From the NCBI GenBank assembly GCA_045612305.1, contig JAZKYU010000059.1, forward strand, positions 1 through 35,198: a DNA stretch of 35,198 bases, read 5' to 3'. How positions within the stretch are numbered: position 1 is the stretch's first letter; each line of letters starts with the position of its first letter. This DNA comes from HGM04593 sp045612305. GTDB lineage: Bacteria; Bacteroidota; Bacteroidia; Bacteroidales; Bacteroidaceae. The notes under the pieces are model-generated. The model saw only the letters and a program-made list of their open reading frames with translations, was not told where the DNA came from and did not search any database. Positions 1 through 8,363 of this stretch are shown here, piece by piece. The position numbers and the translations under genes were made by a program.

Positions 1-266
1 CCCCCGACGAAGTTGAAAAAGTTATGGAAAAATTTCTCGCACAACTGCAAACAGAGTTCTTGGAAAACTATTCGAAGATAAGGAGCCGATTTATAGACCG
101 TCTCTACTCGGCCACGCCCGACGACAACACTGTGTATGACGACGATTATGTGTACGAAGACTACAACACCGACGCCCCCTCGCCCATAGACGAGGAGCCC
201 GAGTATGACAGCGACGAAGAGATATACCTGAAAAGCTGCCCGAGAGCACAGCAACAACAAAATTGA
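1..266 (+). CDS. C-terminal part of an unidentified acidic protein
   Basis: An open frame enters from the left edge (first full codon at base 3) and ends with TGA at 264-266; the true start lies outside the window. An ATG at base 24 is in frame but is probably internal. The visible 87 residues begin with a basic and amphipathic stretch (VEKVMEKFLAQLQTEF), followed by a very acidic, tyrosine- and aspartate-rich tail (DDDYVYEDY; EPEYDSDEE), and end in a short glutamine run. Such tails suggest an intrinsically disordered terminus. I do not recognise the family. It precedes the DUF4494-yggS pair on the same strand, separated by about 115 bases that contain a hairpin and a promoter-like box. Confidence 0.6.
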   Translation, partial: PDEVEKVMEKFLAQLQTEFLENYSKIRSRFIDRLYSATPDDNTVYDDDYVYEDYNTDAPSPIDEEPEYDSDEEIYLKSCPRAQQQQN

Positions 267-317
267 TTTTTATAGTAAATTTTATAAAAATTAAGATGCA
301 GGATACTTTTCATTTAC

Positions 318-325
318 TAACTTTG
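318..325 (+). promoter_or_regulatory. Possible -7 box for DUF4494-yggS
   Basis: TAACTTTG matches the Bacteroides -7 consensus TAnnTTTG exactly and lies 58 bases before the DUF4494 start. No clear -33 TTTG is found 19-20 bases upstream. The predicted start of transcription would fall inside the adjacent hairpin, so this call is tentative. Confidence 0.35.
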
Positions 326-350
326 TGGTCGCGCGTTTTTGCGCGACCAC
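325..350 (+). terminator. Perfect 10-bp hairpin, possible terminator
   Basis: GTGGTCGCGC (325-334) and GCGCGACCAC (341-350) form a perfect GC-rich 10-bp stem with a six-base loop (GTTTTT). It sits between the upstream acidic protein and DUF4494. The bases after the stem (ATTACATACATT) are only weakly T-rich, so it may be a weak terminator or a leader hairpin rather than a classical intrinsic terminator. Confidence 0.4.
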
Positions 351-382
351 ATTACATACATTAACAAAAGACAAAAAACAAT

Positions 383-826
383 ATGACACAAAGTTGGTTC
401 GAAGTAAAAGTATCCTATGAGCGTGCAGGCGAGAAAGGCCTCAACACCAAAGTAAACGAAGTATATCTTGTACAGGGTTTCTCGTTCACCGAGATTGAAA
501 AGCGCATAACTCTTGAGTTGCAACCCTCGGTAACAGGTGAGTTTACCATAAACGAGATGAAACGCACAAAATATGGCGAGCTTGTCGACAGCCCCAGCGA
601 AAGCGCCGACAAGTGGTTTAAGTGCAAAATTGTACTTGTAACCATCGACGAGGTGAGTGCAAAGGAGAAAAAGACCTCGGTTGTTATTCTTGTGAAAGCC
701 GAAGATTGTGCCGGAGCCGTAGCAGGCCTCAACAAACATATGGAGGACTCTGTTATGACATACGATCTTGCATCGGTGAGCGAGAGTTCTATCGTCGATA
801 TTTTCCACTATGAAGCAATACTCTAA
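383..826 (+). CDS. DUF4494 family protein
   Basis: A 147-residue soluble protein starting MTQSWFEVKVSYER. The sequence pattern fits DUF4494, a small uncharacterised family found almost only in Bacteroidetes. There is no signal peptide or membrane segment, so a cytosolic location is expected. The gene ends with TAA at 824-826, and the yggS start codon lies inside it at 810, a 17-base overlap that implies co-transcription and probably coupled translation. DUF4494 next to yggS is an arrangement I recall from other Bacteroides genomes. No function is known. A role linked to PLP homeostasis is only suggested by the neighbour. Confidence 0.8.
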   Translation: MTQSWFEVKVSYERAGEKGLNTKVNEVYLVQGFSFTEIEKRITLELQPSVTGEFTINEMKRTKYGELVDSPSESADKWFKCKIVLVTIDEVSAKEKKTSVVILVKAEDCAGAVAGLNKHMEDSVMTYDLASVSESSIVDIFHYEAIL

Positions 827-1484
827 CATAGGAGAAAAAATAAAACAGATAAGCGCTACCCTCCCCGCGGGGGTAACGCTTATAGCTGTGTCAAAATACC
901 ACCCCGTAGAGAGCATAAACGCCGCCTACGAGGCCGGGCAACGACACTTTGGAGAGAGCAAGGCGCAAGACCTTGTAGCAAAACAGCAAGCCCTTCCGGC
1001 CGATATATGCTGGCACTTTATAGGGCACCTGCAGAGCAATAAAATAAAGTATATAGCACCCTTCATACACCTCATACACAGCATCGACAGCCTGCGTCTG
1101 CTGCAGGAGGTTGACAAACAAGGGGCAAAAAACAACTGCAAAATCCCTTGCCTGTTGCAAATACACATAGCGCAGGAGGATACAAAGTTTGGTTTCACAC
1201 CCGAAGAGTGCCTTTCTATGCTCGACGGCGAAGAGTGGCGCAAACTCAACAACATAGAAATTCGCGGGCTTATGTGTATGGCCAGCAACACCGACGACAC
1301 GGCACAAATAAGAAAAGAGTTTGCCGCGGTAAAGCACCTCTTCGACACCATACGCAACAAGCATTTTAGCAACGAGAGCAGCTTCGGCATACTATCGGCC
1401 GGTATGAGCGACGACTACCCCATCGCCATAGAGGAGGGCAGCACGCACGTGAGAGTAGGCTCTTCAATCTTTTCGGGAGAGTAG
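810..1484 (+). CDS. yggS: YggS/PLPBP family pyridoxal phosphate homeostasis protein
   Basis: A 224-residue protein of the YggS/PROSC family, which binds pyridoxal 5'-phosphate without known catalysis and buffers PLP and amino-acid metabolism in the cytosol. Family landmarks are visible: AVSKYHP with the PLP-binding lysine near residue 29, HFGESKAQD, the HFIGHLQSNK motif, and the C-terminal glycine-rich phosphate-binding region (LSAGMSDDYPIAIEEGSTHVRVGSSIF). Length is typical of the family (about 220-235). Its start lies within the end of the DUF4494 gene. It converges on the AbgT-like gene, whose stop lies only 6 bases away, with no obvious terminator between them. Confidence 0.95.
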   Translation: MKQYSNIGEKIKQISATLPAGVTLIAVSKYHPVESINAAYEAGQRHFGESKAQDLVAKQQALPADICWHFIGHLQSNKIKYIAPFIHLIHSIDSLRLLQEVDKQGAKNNCKIPCLLQIHIAQEDTKFGFTPEECLSMLDGEEWRKLNNIEIRGLMCMASNTDDTAQIRKEFAAVKHLFDTIRNKHFSNESSFGILSAGMSDDYPIAIEEGSTHVRVGSSIFSGE

Positions 1485-1490
1485 AAAGTT

Positions 1491-2225
1491 TTATTTCCCC
1501 TCCGCACCCCCTTTTATTAAAAAGAATATTATATAGACAAAAGGTAGCAAGTACATAACGTGAGTAAAAAAAGTTACCTCTTGCAACGAAACATCGAGTA
1601 TCGATAGTATATCGGCATACTCGGCGCAAGGTATTATACCCGAGGCGGGCAACACTGCTACAAGAGCCGGGGCAAAGAGCGAGTAAGAGGAACCCACCGA
1701 ACGCATAATATCGACCACGCTACGGTAGTTACCATATATAAATCCAAAAATAGAGGTAACAAAGAGCAGCCCCAAAAAGAGGATAATTGCACCCCCTTGC
1801 ACTATAGTCGATGTGCCGAAACCACCCGTAACACCAAGCAGTATGTTCCAAGGGTAGAAGGTACACACAAAGAGCAAAAAGAGATAGAGAAAAAAGGCAA
1901 GAGCTGCCATAGACCAGGCGCGACGCTCCACATAGGCAAGAGAGCCACCGCGCAACAAGCCTCGCACACTCTTCACAACCCCAGAGCCTGCAAGCAACCC
2001 TGCCGAGGTTACAAAAAGCAGTATCCCGGCCCACGGTGCCGAGTTTATAGACTCCGTCGCTGAGCGCAAAGCCCAACGCAACCCCTCGGCGCTTACCAGC
2101 GAAAAAACATCGCTATGAGCACCGCTCAATAGAGCCACCACACCCAAAAGCCAAGAGAGCAACCACACCCCCACAAGCAACAACAGGTAGGCCACCGCCG
2201 GGTAGTAAAGACGTCTGTTATTCAT
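1491..2225 (-). CDS. Half-length AbgT-like integral membrane protein
   Basis: A 244-residue hydrophobic protein with about six membrane segments (roughly residues 8-32, 63-85, 103-122, 143-165, 183-200, 219-237). Two stretches resemble AbgT-family p-aminobenzoyl-glutamate transporters: SAEGLRWALRSA followed by a SAPWAGILLF stretch, and FIYGNYRSVVDIMRSV. AbgT proteins are normally about 500 residues, so only about half a transporter is present, and the substrate cannot be inferred. I chose ATG at 2225 (MNNRRLYY) over an upstream candidate at 2270 because it gives a clean N-terminal membrane segment and a short 8-base overlap with the response-regulator gene. That overlap suggests translational coupling, and the protein may be an output or a partner of the kinase system. 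It could instead be a non-transporting membrane protein. Confidence 0.6.
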   Translation of the reverse strand: MNNRRLYYPAVAYLLLLVGVWLLSWLLGVVALLSGAHSDVFSLVSAEGLRWALRSATESINSAPWAGILLFVTSAGLLAGSGVVKSVRGLLRGGSLAYVERRAWSMAALAFFLYLFLLFVCTFYPWNILLGVTGGFGTSTIVQGGAIILFLGLLFVTSIFGFIYGNYRSVVDIMRSVGSSYSLFAPALVAVLPASGIIPCAEYADILSILDVSLQEVTFFTHVMYLLPFVYIIFFLIKGGAEGK

Positions 2226-2940
2226 CGGCCTCCAAATTTTCCACATCAATAATATTAAGTTCCACGGCACGCACCACCAAGCGGGTAACGTTCACGCCAC
2301 GTTGCTCGTCGCAGTCGAAAAGACGCGCCACAAGGTCGGCCTGACGTTTTTCGAGCGACTTAACACCAAACGGCATAGTCTTGAGCCCGGCTATCATCTC
2401 CTTTGTGTAGCCAAGAGCCAGGTGACGCAAGAAACACTCGTCGTAACGGTCTATCTCATACTTAAGCATCGACTTTCTATGGGCAGCCTCGCGCATAACC
2501 CCCTCGCGAAAACGTTGCACTATCTTCTCCATTATGGGCGCATTGAAAACAGGCCTTTTTCCCGCCATAACACCCATAATTTCGTGTCTTGTGAGCAGTT
2601 CACCCGTCTTGAGCGCTATGCCGTCGGCACCGGCGTCGAGCACATCAACCCACAACTTCTCGTTCAGCAGCTCACCGGTAAAGACCAGAACTTTCATCGA
2701 GGGATAGTCGCGCTTAACCCTTGCACAGATGGTTACACCCACCGTAGTAGAGCCTCCAAGCCCAAGATCGAGCAGGAGAAGATTAGGGCAAGATTTTGCA
2801 AGCAGAGGGTATAATTCGTCTTCGCACGACGCGACACCTATAATCTCGGCCTCGGGTATATCGGTGCGGAAAATTTCCTCCGTACCCTTTAACTCCAATT
2901 TAGCATCCTCAACTATTATTACACTGAACTTTTCCATCAT
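2218..2940 (-). CDS. Response regulator (receiver plus DUF5932-type output domain)
   Basis: A 240-residue two-component response regulator. The N-terminal receiver domain (about 1-125) has the acidic pair E11/D12, the phospho-acceptor D58 in LLLLDLGLGG, T88 and K111. The C-terminal part (about 140-215) contains a helical region with LRHLALGYTKEMIAGL, reminiscent of the LuxR-type GYTNKEIA helix-turn-helix, followed by a MPFGVKSLEKRQADLVARLF stretch. This matches my recollection of DUF5932 regulators in Bacteroidetes. The start overlaps the kinase stop by four bases (ATGA), so the kinase and regulator are a cognate, translationally coupled pair. Two consecutive ATGs are possible starts (2940 or 2937). 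It probably binds DNA, but the target genes are unknown. Confidence 0.85.
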   Translation of the reverse strand: MMEKFSVIIVEDAKLELKGTEEIFRTDIPEAEIIGVASCEDELYPLLAKSCPNLLLLDLGLGGSTTVGVTICARVKRDYPSMKVLVFTGELLNEKLWVDVLDAGADGIALKTGELLTRHEIMGVMAGKRPVFNAPIMEKIVQRFREGVMREAAHRKSMLKYEIDRYDECFLRHLALGYTKEMIAGLKTMPFGVKSLEKRQADLVARLFDCDEQRGVNVTRLVVRAVELNIIDVENLEADE

Positions 2941-5900
2941 ACAACCTCCTTTTTAGGTAAAGTAAACATAATTATAACACCCTCATCGCCCGCGCGCGCC
3001 TCGAGACGGCCACCACGCTGCAAGAGAGCATCGTCGTGCAAACGCACAATTTCCCTCGCCACAAGATACTCCATACCTTTGAGCCCGTCGCCGGGCAAAA
3101 TATTTTCACGCGAAGGAACAAACATCAACGCAAGCTCGTCTTTTGTGAGGGAAAGCCTTTTATCGACAAGCTCCACGCGCACCACATCGCCGCAGTCGAC
3201 CGCACGCAGCAGCAAGCCTCCCTCTACCCGAACAGCCAAAGAGGCCTCGACAAGAAGTTCGAGAAGGTAGCGCAAAAGCACATCGTCGCAAACAACCTCC
3301 AGGGAGGTGGGCTCTACACAAAGCTCCACGGCGCAAGTACTTTTTTTCTGCTTGCGCACCACAAAACGGCGCATAGCCTCAAACTCGGCGTTGAGCGACA
3401 CGTGCGAGCTGCGCAAGTTAACCTCGTCAAGCTGTTTTGTGGCACAACTACTCAGAATACCGAATATTGAGATATAATAATCCATCAACTCACGCATCAC
3501 AGAGACCCTCTCTTGAGTGTTATTCTTTTCGGCTATAGCCTGTACGGCAAGAGCCTTTATGCGGCTGGGATAGTAGAGTGTCTCGTGCTTTATAACCGAG
3601 AGACAGTTGTCGAGCACCATATTTTGCACGTGCAAGCGATGCTCCTCGAACTTAACACGCTCGGCAGCCTCCTCGGCCGTGGCAAGTTCTCTATAATGAG
3701 AGCCCAAGCGCACTAAAGAGTGATGCAGCACAGAGGCGGCGTAGCGCGCAACAAGCTCCAGGTTAAGCACCTCGTTGCCACTTAAGGGGCGAGCCGACAC
3801 AAACTCCACAACACCCACAAGCTGCTTTTCGGCAGCTACAACAACCGAAAGCGGCAAAGCAAGCAGATGTTTGTTTTCGGCCACAAAACGTTCACCGCTG
3901 TCGTAAGCACCACGCATATACACACTTACATACTCACGTTCCACAGACTCGGGGCACGAGAGCACAAACGTTCCGTCGCCATCGCATTTAAGCATCATAG
4001 ATATGCGCTCTATGCACATAGCCTCGCCCAAAGAGTGATAAATTTCTTTTAAAACAGCGGCAGCAAGCTCTCTTTCGGTGAGCTGTTTGTCGCTTGCCGT
4101 AACCGCAAGCAAACGCCTGTTGAGGGTGAGCACCATGCGGCTATTCATACGCCCTATTATGCTGTGACGCACATAAGACACAGCATAGGTAACAAGCATC
4201 AGAATTATGAAACAAAGCAACAGAGCTATCGCCGCCTGGCGGTAGTTGCCGAGCCTACGCATATCCTCGTAGTATCCTTCGAGCCCTCTATCCTCGTGCA
4301 CCAAGCGATAGAGCGAAGCGTAGATATTGTTATTGTATCGATAGTCGTCCCAACGCAAGGTGGCAAGCGCTGCAACAGCCAGCTCGTTGCGTATGTCGAG
4401 AATATTAAAAAACACATCCTCTTTTAATTGAGAGGGAAAAAGCCCCTCGCGCCACCACATAAGCTCGGCCGACACACCACCCGAGAGCGAGAGGGTGTCG
4501 ACACCTCCCACACTTGCCTTGTAGAAGTTGTTAAGCCCCTCTATCGCCTGCGAGGCATACTTGTAGGCAGCCTCACTATCGCCGTTTACGTTGGAAATAT
4601 AAACCGAGTCGGCATAAAGGGTTACACGCTCCAGAATTTCGTGGTTGCAAAAAGCCGACAACGAAGAGAAGGTTGCTACCAAAAAGAGGAGGCAACGCTG
4701 CACGCCGCTTGGCAGGCGGAAAGAGAAACGGCTCCCCTTGCCCTTGCTGCTGCTTATATCCATGCGACAAACCGAGAAAACATCGTCGGTCTTGCGGTAC
4801 TTTTCTATGATGCCCTTGCAGTTCATAAGACCAAAACCGCCACCCTTCTTCTTGCTCTGCTGCTCATCGCCTATGAGAGAGGCGTCGTATACCTTCTCGC
4901 CAAGAATAAGCTCTATATCTTTTTGCGACAAGCCCACACCTGTGTCGGTTACCGACAGCTCCACAAAACCCTCGCCCTCCTGCGCATCCACCACTATAGA
5001 GCCACTCGCCGGGGTAAACTTACCCGCGTTGTCGACCAAGGTGTTTACCATAAAGAGGGTTAGAGCACGGTCGGCGCGCACCACAGCATCGGTCTCTTTT
5101 ACATCGAGAGTTATACCACGCGCAGCAAAGAAAGGCACGCTTTTTTCTATTATATCGAACACCTCGCGCACCGAAAAACGCTCCACAGAGAGGTTAAGGT
5201 CGCCGCGACGCATCTTTATCCATCGCTCGAGTATCACATTGTGGTCTTCGAGTTTGTCGGTAAGCTCGGCCACATATTGCAGACGGCGCACCATCATAGC
5301 CTCGTTCTCCTCGTGCAACAGGTGACGCAGCTCGTGGGCAAGCCTCTCCATATAGGGACGCATACCACCCACCACAGAGACCGACACACGCTTGAGCATA
5401 TTTTCGCGCTTATACTCGGCAAGGTAGAGCTCGTGGGCAAGCCTTTGCTCCTCAAACTGCGACTGCTCGTCAAGAATATCGGCTATGCGCAACCCCTCCT
5501 CTATAGCAACCGAGATATAGGGCAAAGATATCTCAACAAGAGACTGTTTATCTTCGTCGAGAGGGCTCTCGGCAGCAACATAGAGCGTGTAGTAACGGTT
5601 GTCACCCACCACAGGCAAAGAATATTTGTAAACAAACGGGGCTTCGTCGCAGGCCTCAAATGGAGCTGAGAGTGAGAAGCACATAGTGCCCGAAAAACCG
5701 GCAAAGCCGTCGGCAAGTATGCCGCAAACCGCACTGCACACCTCGTCTTCGCTTGCCATAGTGCGGGGCAGAGAAGAAAGCAAGAGATGCGACAAATTGA
5801 GCAGACGTTTAAGGTTGGACGAATAGACCTTGTCTTGCTTGCGACGACGACGCCCCATCGCGTAGAGCGAAAGAGCCATAACCACAAAAGCCACCACGGC

Positions 5901-7187
5901 GAGCAACGACCACCAATAAAGCCTTTTTGCCGTATCGGTAGCAGCCTGCACGCGACTCTCTACCAACTTATTCATACGCGTGGTGCGCAGAAGGTCGAGA
6001 TAGGCCTCTCGGTTAATATCGGAAAGTTCCTTGTCGCCCAAGCCAGCGTAGGCACAACTAGCCTCTCGCCTTATGCTCAACAAGCACTCGGGAATATCTA
6101 TAAAAGCGCTGTTCTGCACAAGCTCTTCTTCTTTTTCTGTCTCGGGATATTGGAAAAAGTTCAAAGAGAGCGTGTCGGCCCCTTGATAATATTTTTTATA
6201 GTAAGAATTTACATCGTTCACCGCCTCGCCCAAGAGAGCAAGCGCGTGGGCATAAAGCCCCTTTTGTGTGGCACACGAAGCCTCAACTGCCAACGCCTCT
6301 ATGGCCATATATCTGTCGCCATATCGCGCAAAGTCCTCGGCAGCTTCCTGCGCAAGGAGCAAGGCAAGGTCGTCGAAGGAGAGGTTGTCCTTGTTAAACT
6401 GCGCTATAGCACCTGGCACCCCACAAGCAAGTAGCTCTTGCAACCCCTTACTACGCAAATTTATAGCCAAGAGCAACTTATAGTTGGCCGACAACCACGT
6501 GTAGCCACCATCCTCGGTCCTTATAACACCAAGAGCATACAGCTCGGCACGCTTCAAGGCATCGGGCTCAAACGAAGCAAGCATCATGCGGGCATAAAGA
6601 CGCAAAGAGAGGTCGTTGCACCCCTCGAGCTCTTGCGATAGATACTCGCGTGTGAGCTGCATCTCTTCGCGCAGACCTATATTAGAAAAATAACATAGCG
6701 AAACAACGCCAAACTCCACCTTCGCACGCACAAAGCGCTCTTTGTCGGCCGGTGAGAGAAGCTCCACCTCCTCGCCTATGCGCTGCATACGTTTCTGCGC
6801 GCTCGACCTATAGTCAAAAAAGCTTCTGTTTGCCGACACCCTATAGCAGAGCGTCATCATACCCACATCGCCCACAAGACGCTCAATCTCGCAATGCGAT
6901 GCCTGGTTTAGGCTTTCGTATAGCTCTAAAGCACGTTTATAGTCCATACCCATCATCGCCGAGTAGGCAAGAGAGGCTCTTGCCACCGAGTTATACTCGT
7001 CCGATGCGTTCTGCGCCAGCAACCCTTCGGCTGCAAGAGAGAGCCTCACCGCATCCTTGTAACGATACTCGCCAAGCAGCAAAGAGAGAGAGTCGGCACG
7101 CTCGACACCCTCCACCCCAACCGCACCGTTGTTGCACGAAGCAAGCAACAAGAGCAACAGCGAGAATATGTAAACAAGTTTGCGCAT
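2937..7187 (-). CDS. Tandem sensor histidine kinase (TPR-like sensor, kinase, DUF5112, DUF5113)
   Basis: A 1416-residue membrane sensor built from two kinase-like units. Unit 1 has a signal peptide with a lipobox (LLLASC, C18), a helical TPR-like periplasmic region to about 420, a membrane segment (424-443), a GAF-like region, a DHp-like HELRHLL (H618), and an intact ATP-binding domain: N-box ending NTLVDNAGKF (715-723), DTGVGL (748-753), GGGFGL (782-787). Unit 2 begins with a new hydrophobic segment (832-847), a second extracytoplasmic region (DUF5112-like), a membrane segment (984-1004), a GAF-like region, a DHp-like KHETLYYPSRI (H1201, DUF5113-like), and an ATP-binding fold that lacks the N-box asparagine and DxGxG. 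Four hydrophobic segments give a consistent out-in-out-in topology. It is the first gene of the operon with the regulator. Confidence 0.85.
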   Translation of the reverse strand: MRKLVYIFSLLLLLLASCNNGAVGVEGVERADSLSLLLGEYRYKDAVRLSLAAEGLLAQNASDEYNSVARASLAYSAMMGMDYKRALELYESLNQASHCEIERLVGDVGMMTLCYRVSANRSFFDYRSSAQKRMQRIGEEVELLSPADKERFVRAKVEFGVVSLCYFSNIGLREEMQLTREYLSQELEGCNDLSLRLYARMMLASFEPDALKRAELYALGVIRTEDGGYTWLSANYKLLLAINLRSKGLQELLACGVPGAIAQFNKDNLSFDDLALLLAQEAAEDFARYGDRYMAIEALAVEASCATQKGLYAHALALLGEAVNDVNSYYKKYYQGADTLSLNFFQYPETEKEEELVQNSAFIDIPECLLSIRREASCAYAGLGDKELSDINREAYLDLLRTTRMNKLVESRVQAATDTAKRLYWWSLLAVVAFVVMALSLYAMGRRRRKQDKVYSSNLKRLLNLSHLLLSSLPRTMASEDEVCSAVCGILADGFAGFSGTMCFSLSAPFEACDEAPFVYKYSLPVVGDNRYYTLYVAAESPLDEDKQSLVEISLPYISVAIEEGLRIADILDEQSQFEEQRLAHELYLAEYKRENMLKRVSVSVVGGMRPYMERLAHELRHLLHEENEAMMVRRLQYVAELTDKLEDHNVILERWIKMRRGDLNLSVERFSVREVFDIIEKSVPFFAARGITLDVKETDAVVRADRALTLFMVNTLVDNAGKFTPASGSIVVDAQEGEGFVELSVTDTGVGLSQKDIELILGEKVYDASLIGDEQQSKKKGGGFGLMNCKGIIEKYRKTDDVFSVCRMDISSSKGKGSRFSFRLPSGVQRCLLFLVATFSSLSAFCNHEILERVTLYADSVYISNVNGDSEAAYKYASQAIEGLNNFYKASVGGVDTLSLSGGVSAELMWWREGLFPSQLKEDVFFNILDIRNELAVAALATLRWDDYRYNNNIYASLYRLVHEDRGLEGYYEDMRRLGNYRQAAIALLLCFIILMLVTYAVSYVRHSIIGRMNSRMVLTLNRRLLAVTASDKQLTERELAAAVLKEIYHSLGEAMCIERISMMLKCDGDGTFVLSCPESVEREYVSVYMRGAYDSGERFVAENKHLLALPLSVVVAAEKQLVGVVEFVSARPLSGNEVLNLELVARYAASVLHHSLVRLGSHYRELATAEEAAERVKFEEHRLHVQNMVLDNCLSVIKHETLYYPSRIKALAVQAIAEKNNTQERVSVMRELMDYYISIFGILSSCATKQLDEVNLRSSHVSLNAEFEAMRRFVVRKQKKSTCAVELCVEPTSLEVVCDDVLLRYLLELLVEASLAVRVEGGLLLRAVDCGDVVRVELVDKRLSLTKDELALMFVPSRENILPGDGLKGMEYLVAREIVRLHDDALLQRGGRLEARAGDEGVIIMFTLPKKEVV

Positions 7188-7196
7188 ATATGCCTG

Positions 7197-7226
7197 CGAA
7201 GATAAGAATTATTGTCAAAACACGAA
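7197..7226 (-). promoter_or_regulatory. Candidate promoter for the tandem kinase operon
   Basis: On the minus strand TATCTTCG (7204-7197) matches the -7 consensus at seven of eight positions and lies 10 bases before the kinase start. The -33 region at 18 bases spacing reads TTCG rather than TTTG, so the promoter would be weak. The same -7 variant occurs before three other minus-strand genes in the window. Confidence 0.4.
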
Positions 7227-7240
7227 AACATCACAAACAA

Positions 7241-7277
7241 TTATTGCCCCTTGTCGTTAAACGACAAGGGGCAATAA
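7241..7277 (-). terminator. 17-bp perfect hairpin terminator after btuG
   Basis: Bases 7241-7257 and 7261-7277 are perfect reverse complements separated by the triloop TAA. The hairpin lies 17 bases after the btuG stop and is followed on the minus strand by a moderately T-rich run. It separates the B12 operon from the downstream kinase operon. The symmetric A/T flanks would allow it to work in either direction. Confidence 0.8.
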
Positions 7278-7294
7278 TAAAGGTTATCAACCTA

Positions 7295-8350
7295 TCAGTT
7301 ACCAAGAACTACAACCTCGTAGGTCGAGGGGTCGATGCGTTGCAACGTGTTGGGCACCGCACCATAATCTCCAAGAGAGACAAGGTAGACAAACCCGTCC
7401 GAAGCCGCAAGAATATTTGCAGGGTTAGACGCAACATCAATCTTTGTAATCTCCTCAAACGTAGCAATGTCTATCACCGAAACAGTCTTGTCATATCCCT
7501 CCGATGTGGCATAACCCAAACCACCCGAGTTTGCCACAAACAACTTGTCACCGGCAATACATATTTGTTCGGGGTTACGCCCAACATTCACTTCTTTATC
7601 CACGCTCAAGGTTTCAGCATCGATGCGCGCCACGCGGCCGTCGTAGAGAGTTACATACACCTTGTTACCATCGGTGGCCATATAGCGGGGCTGCCCACCG
7701 AACTCAATTTTTTTCACTATGCAAGCATCCTTGTCGGTAACCCACACTACCTTGTCGGTAGCCACGGCTATAAAAATCTTTCCGGCACACACTATAATAT
7801 CGTTAGCTATGTCGCCCAAGCCTTGCCCGTTTGCAGCAGAAAAGCAGTTGTTTACAACCGACCCATCAGCCACGTTATAACGTGTGAGCGAGGAGTTGTT
7901 GTAACCCCACAGACCCTCGTTGAGTATATATATATAATCGTCAACCTCCACAGCGCGGCGAGGGCCTATCCCGGCAGTGAAACTATTGAGCGGCTCACCA
8001 TCGGTGGAAAACACATTCACATCGCCCTCATTCACATAATCCGACTCTGACACAAGCACAAACTCGCCAACCGACATCATTTTGTAGGGAGAAGCGACAC
8101 CCGCAACCCACCCCTCGGTAACCTGACCGGTAGAGAGGTCGAGGCTGTAATGCGTTATAGTAGTATTCCAGTTTTCATCATACTTCGATATGAAACCATA
8201 GAGGCAACCACCGTTGTGGCACATCTCTGTCATATTCACATATCCATCGGGGAGCACAGGTGCTGGCGGCGGTGTGAGCCCGTCATCACTGTCGCTGCAC
8301 GCAAAAAAAGAAAATGCGGCTAGCAAAAGAAAAAGAAGATTTTTTTTCAT
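7295..8350 (-). CDS. btuG: BtuG-like surface lipoprotein, beta-propeller vitamin B12-binding protein
   Basis: A 351-residue lipoprotein with signal peptide and lipobox FFAC (C18) followed by SDSDD, an acidic pattern that fits the Bacteroidetes surface-export signal. The mature part is a YncE/BtuG-like beta-propeller with repeating blades (for example DKVVWVTDKDACIVKKI, NKVYVTLYDGRVARIDAETL, NPEQICIAGDKLFVANSGG, NPANILAASDGFVYLV). BtuG proteins of Bacteroides are seven-bladed propellers that capture cobalamin with very high affinity and pass it to BtuB. The assignment rests on position as much as on sequence: the gene starts 13 bases after btuB, under a cobalamin riboswitch. A different corrinoid-binding propeller is possible. 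Expression should fall when B12 is plentiful. Confidence 0.85.
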   Translation of the reverse strand: MKKNLLFLLLAAFSFFACSDSDDGLTPPPAPVLPDGYVNMTEMCHNGGCLYGFISKYDENWNTTITHYSLDLSTGQVTEGWVAGVASPYKMMSVGEFVLVSESDYVNEGDVNVFSTDGEPLNSFTAGIGPRRAVEVDDYIYILNEGLWGYNNSSLTRYNVADGSVVNNCFSAANGQGLGDIANDIIVCAGKIFIAVATDKVVWVTDKDACIVKKIEFGGQPRYMATDGNKVYVTLYDGRVARIDAETLSVDKEVNVGRNPEQICIAGDKLFVANSGGLGYATSEGYDKTVSVIDIATFEEITKIDVASNPANILAASDGFVYLVSLGDYGAVPNTLQRIDPSTYEVVVLGN

Positions 8351-8363
8351 AAAATTATAAGTT

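Noticed and set aside
4700..4760. Possible frameshift or gene boundary between the two kinase units
   Set aside because: The frame is continuous through the junction, no stop is present, and the added hydrophobic segment gives a consistent topology, so a genuine fusion is more likely than an error.
6752..8050. 432-codon + strand frame spanning the kinase start, terminator and btuG
   Set aside because: It crosses two well-supported minus-strand genes and a strong terminator, and its product is basic and low in recognisable structure.
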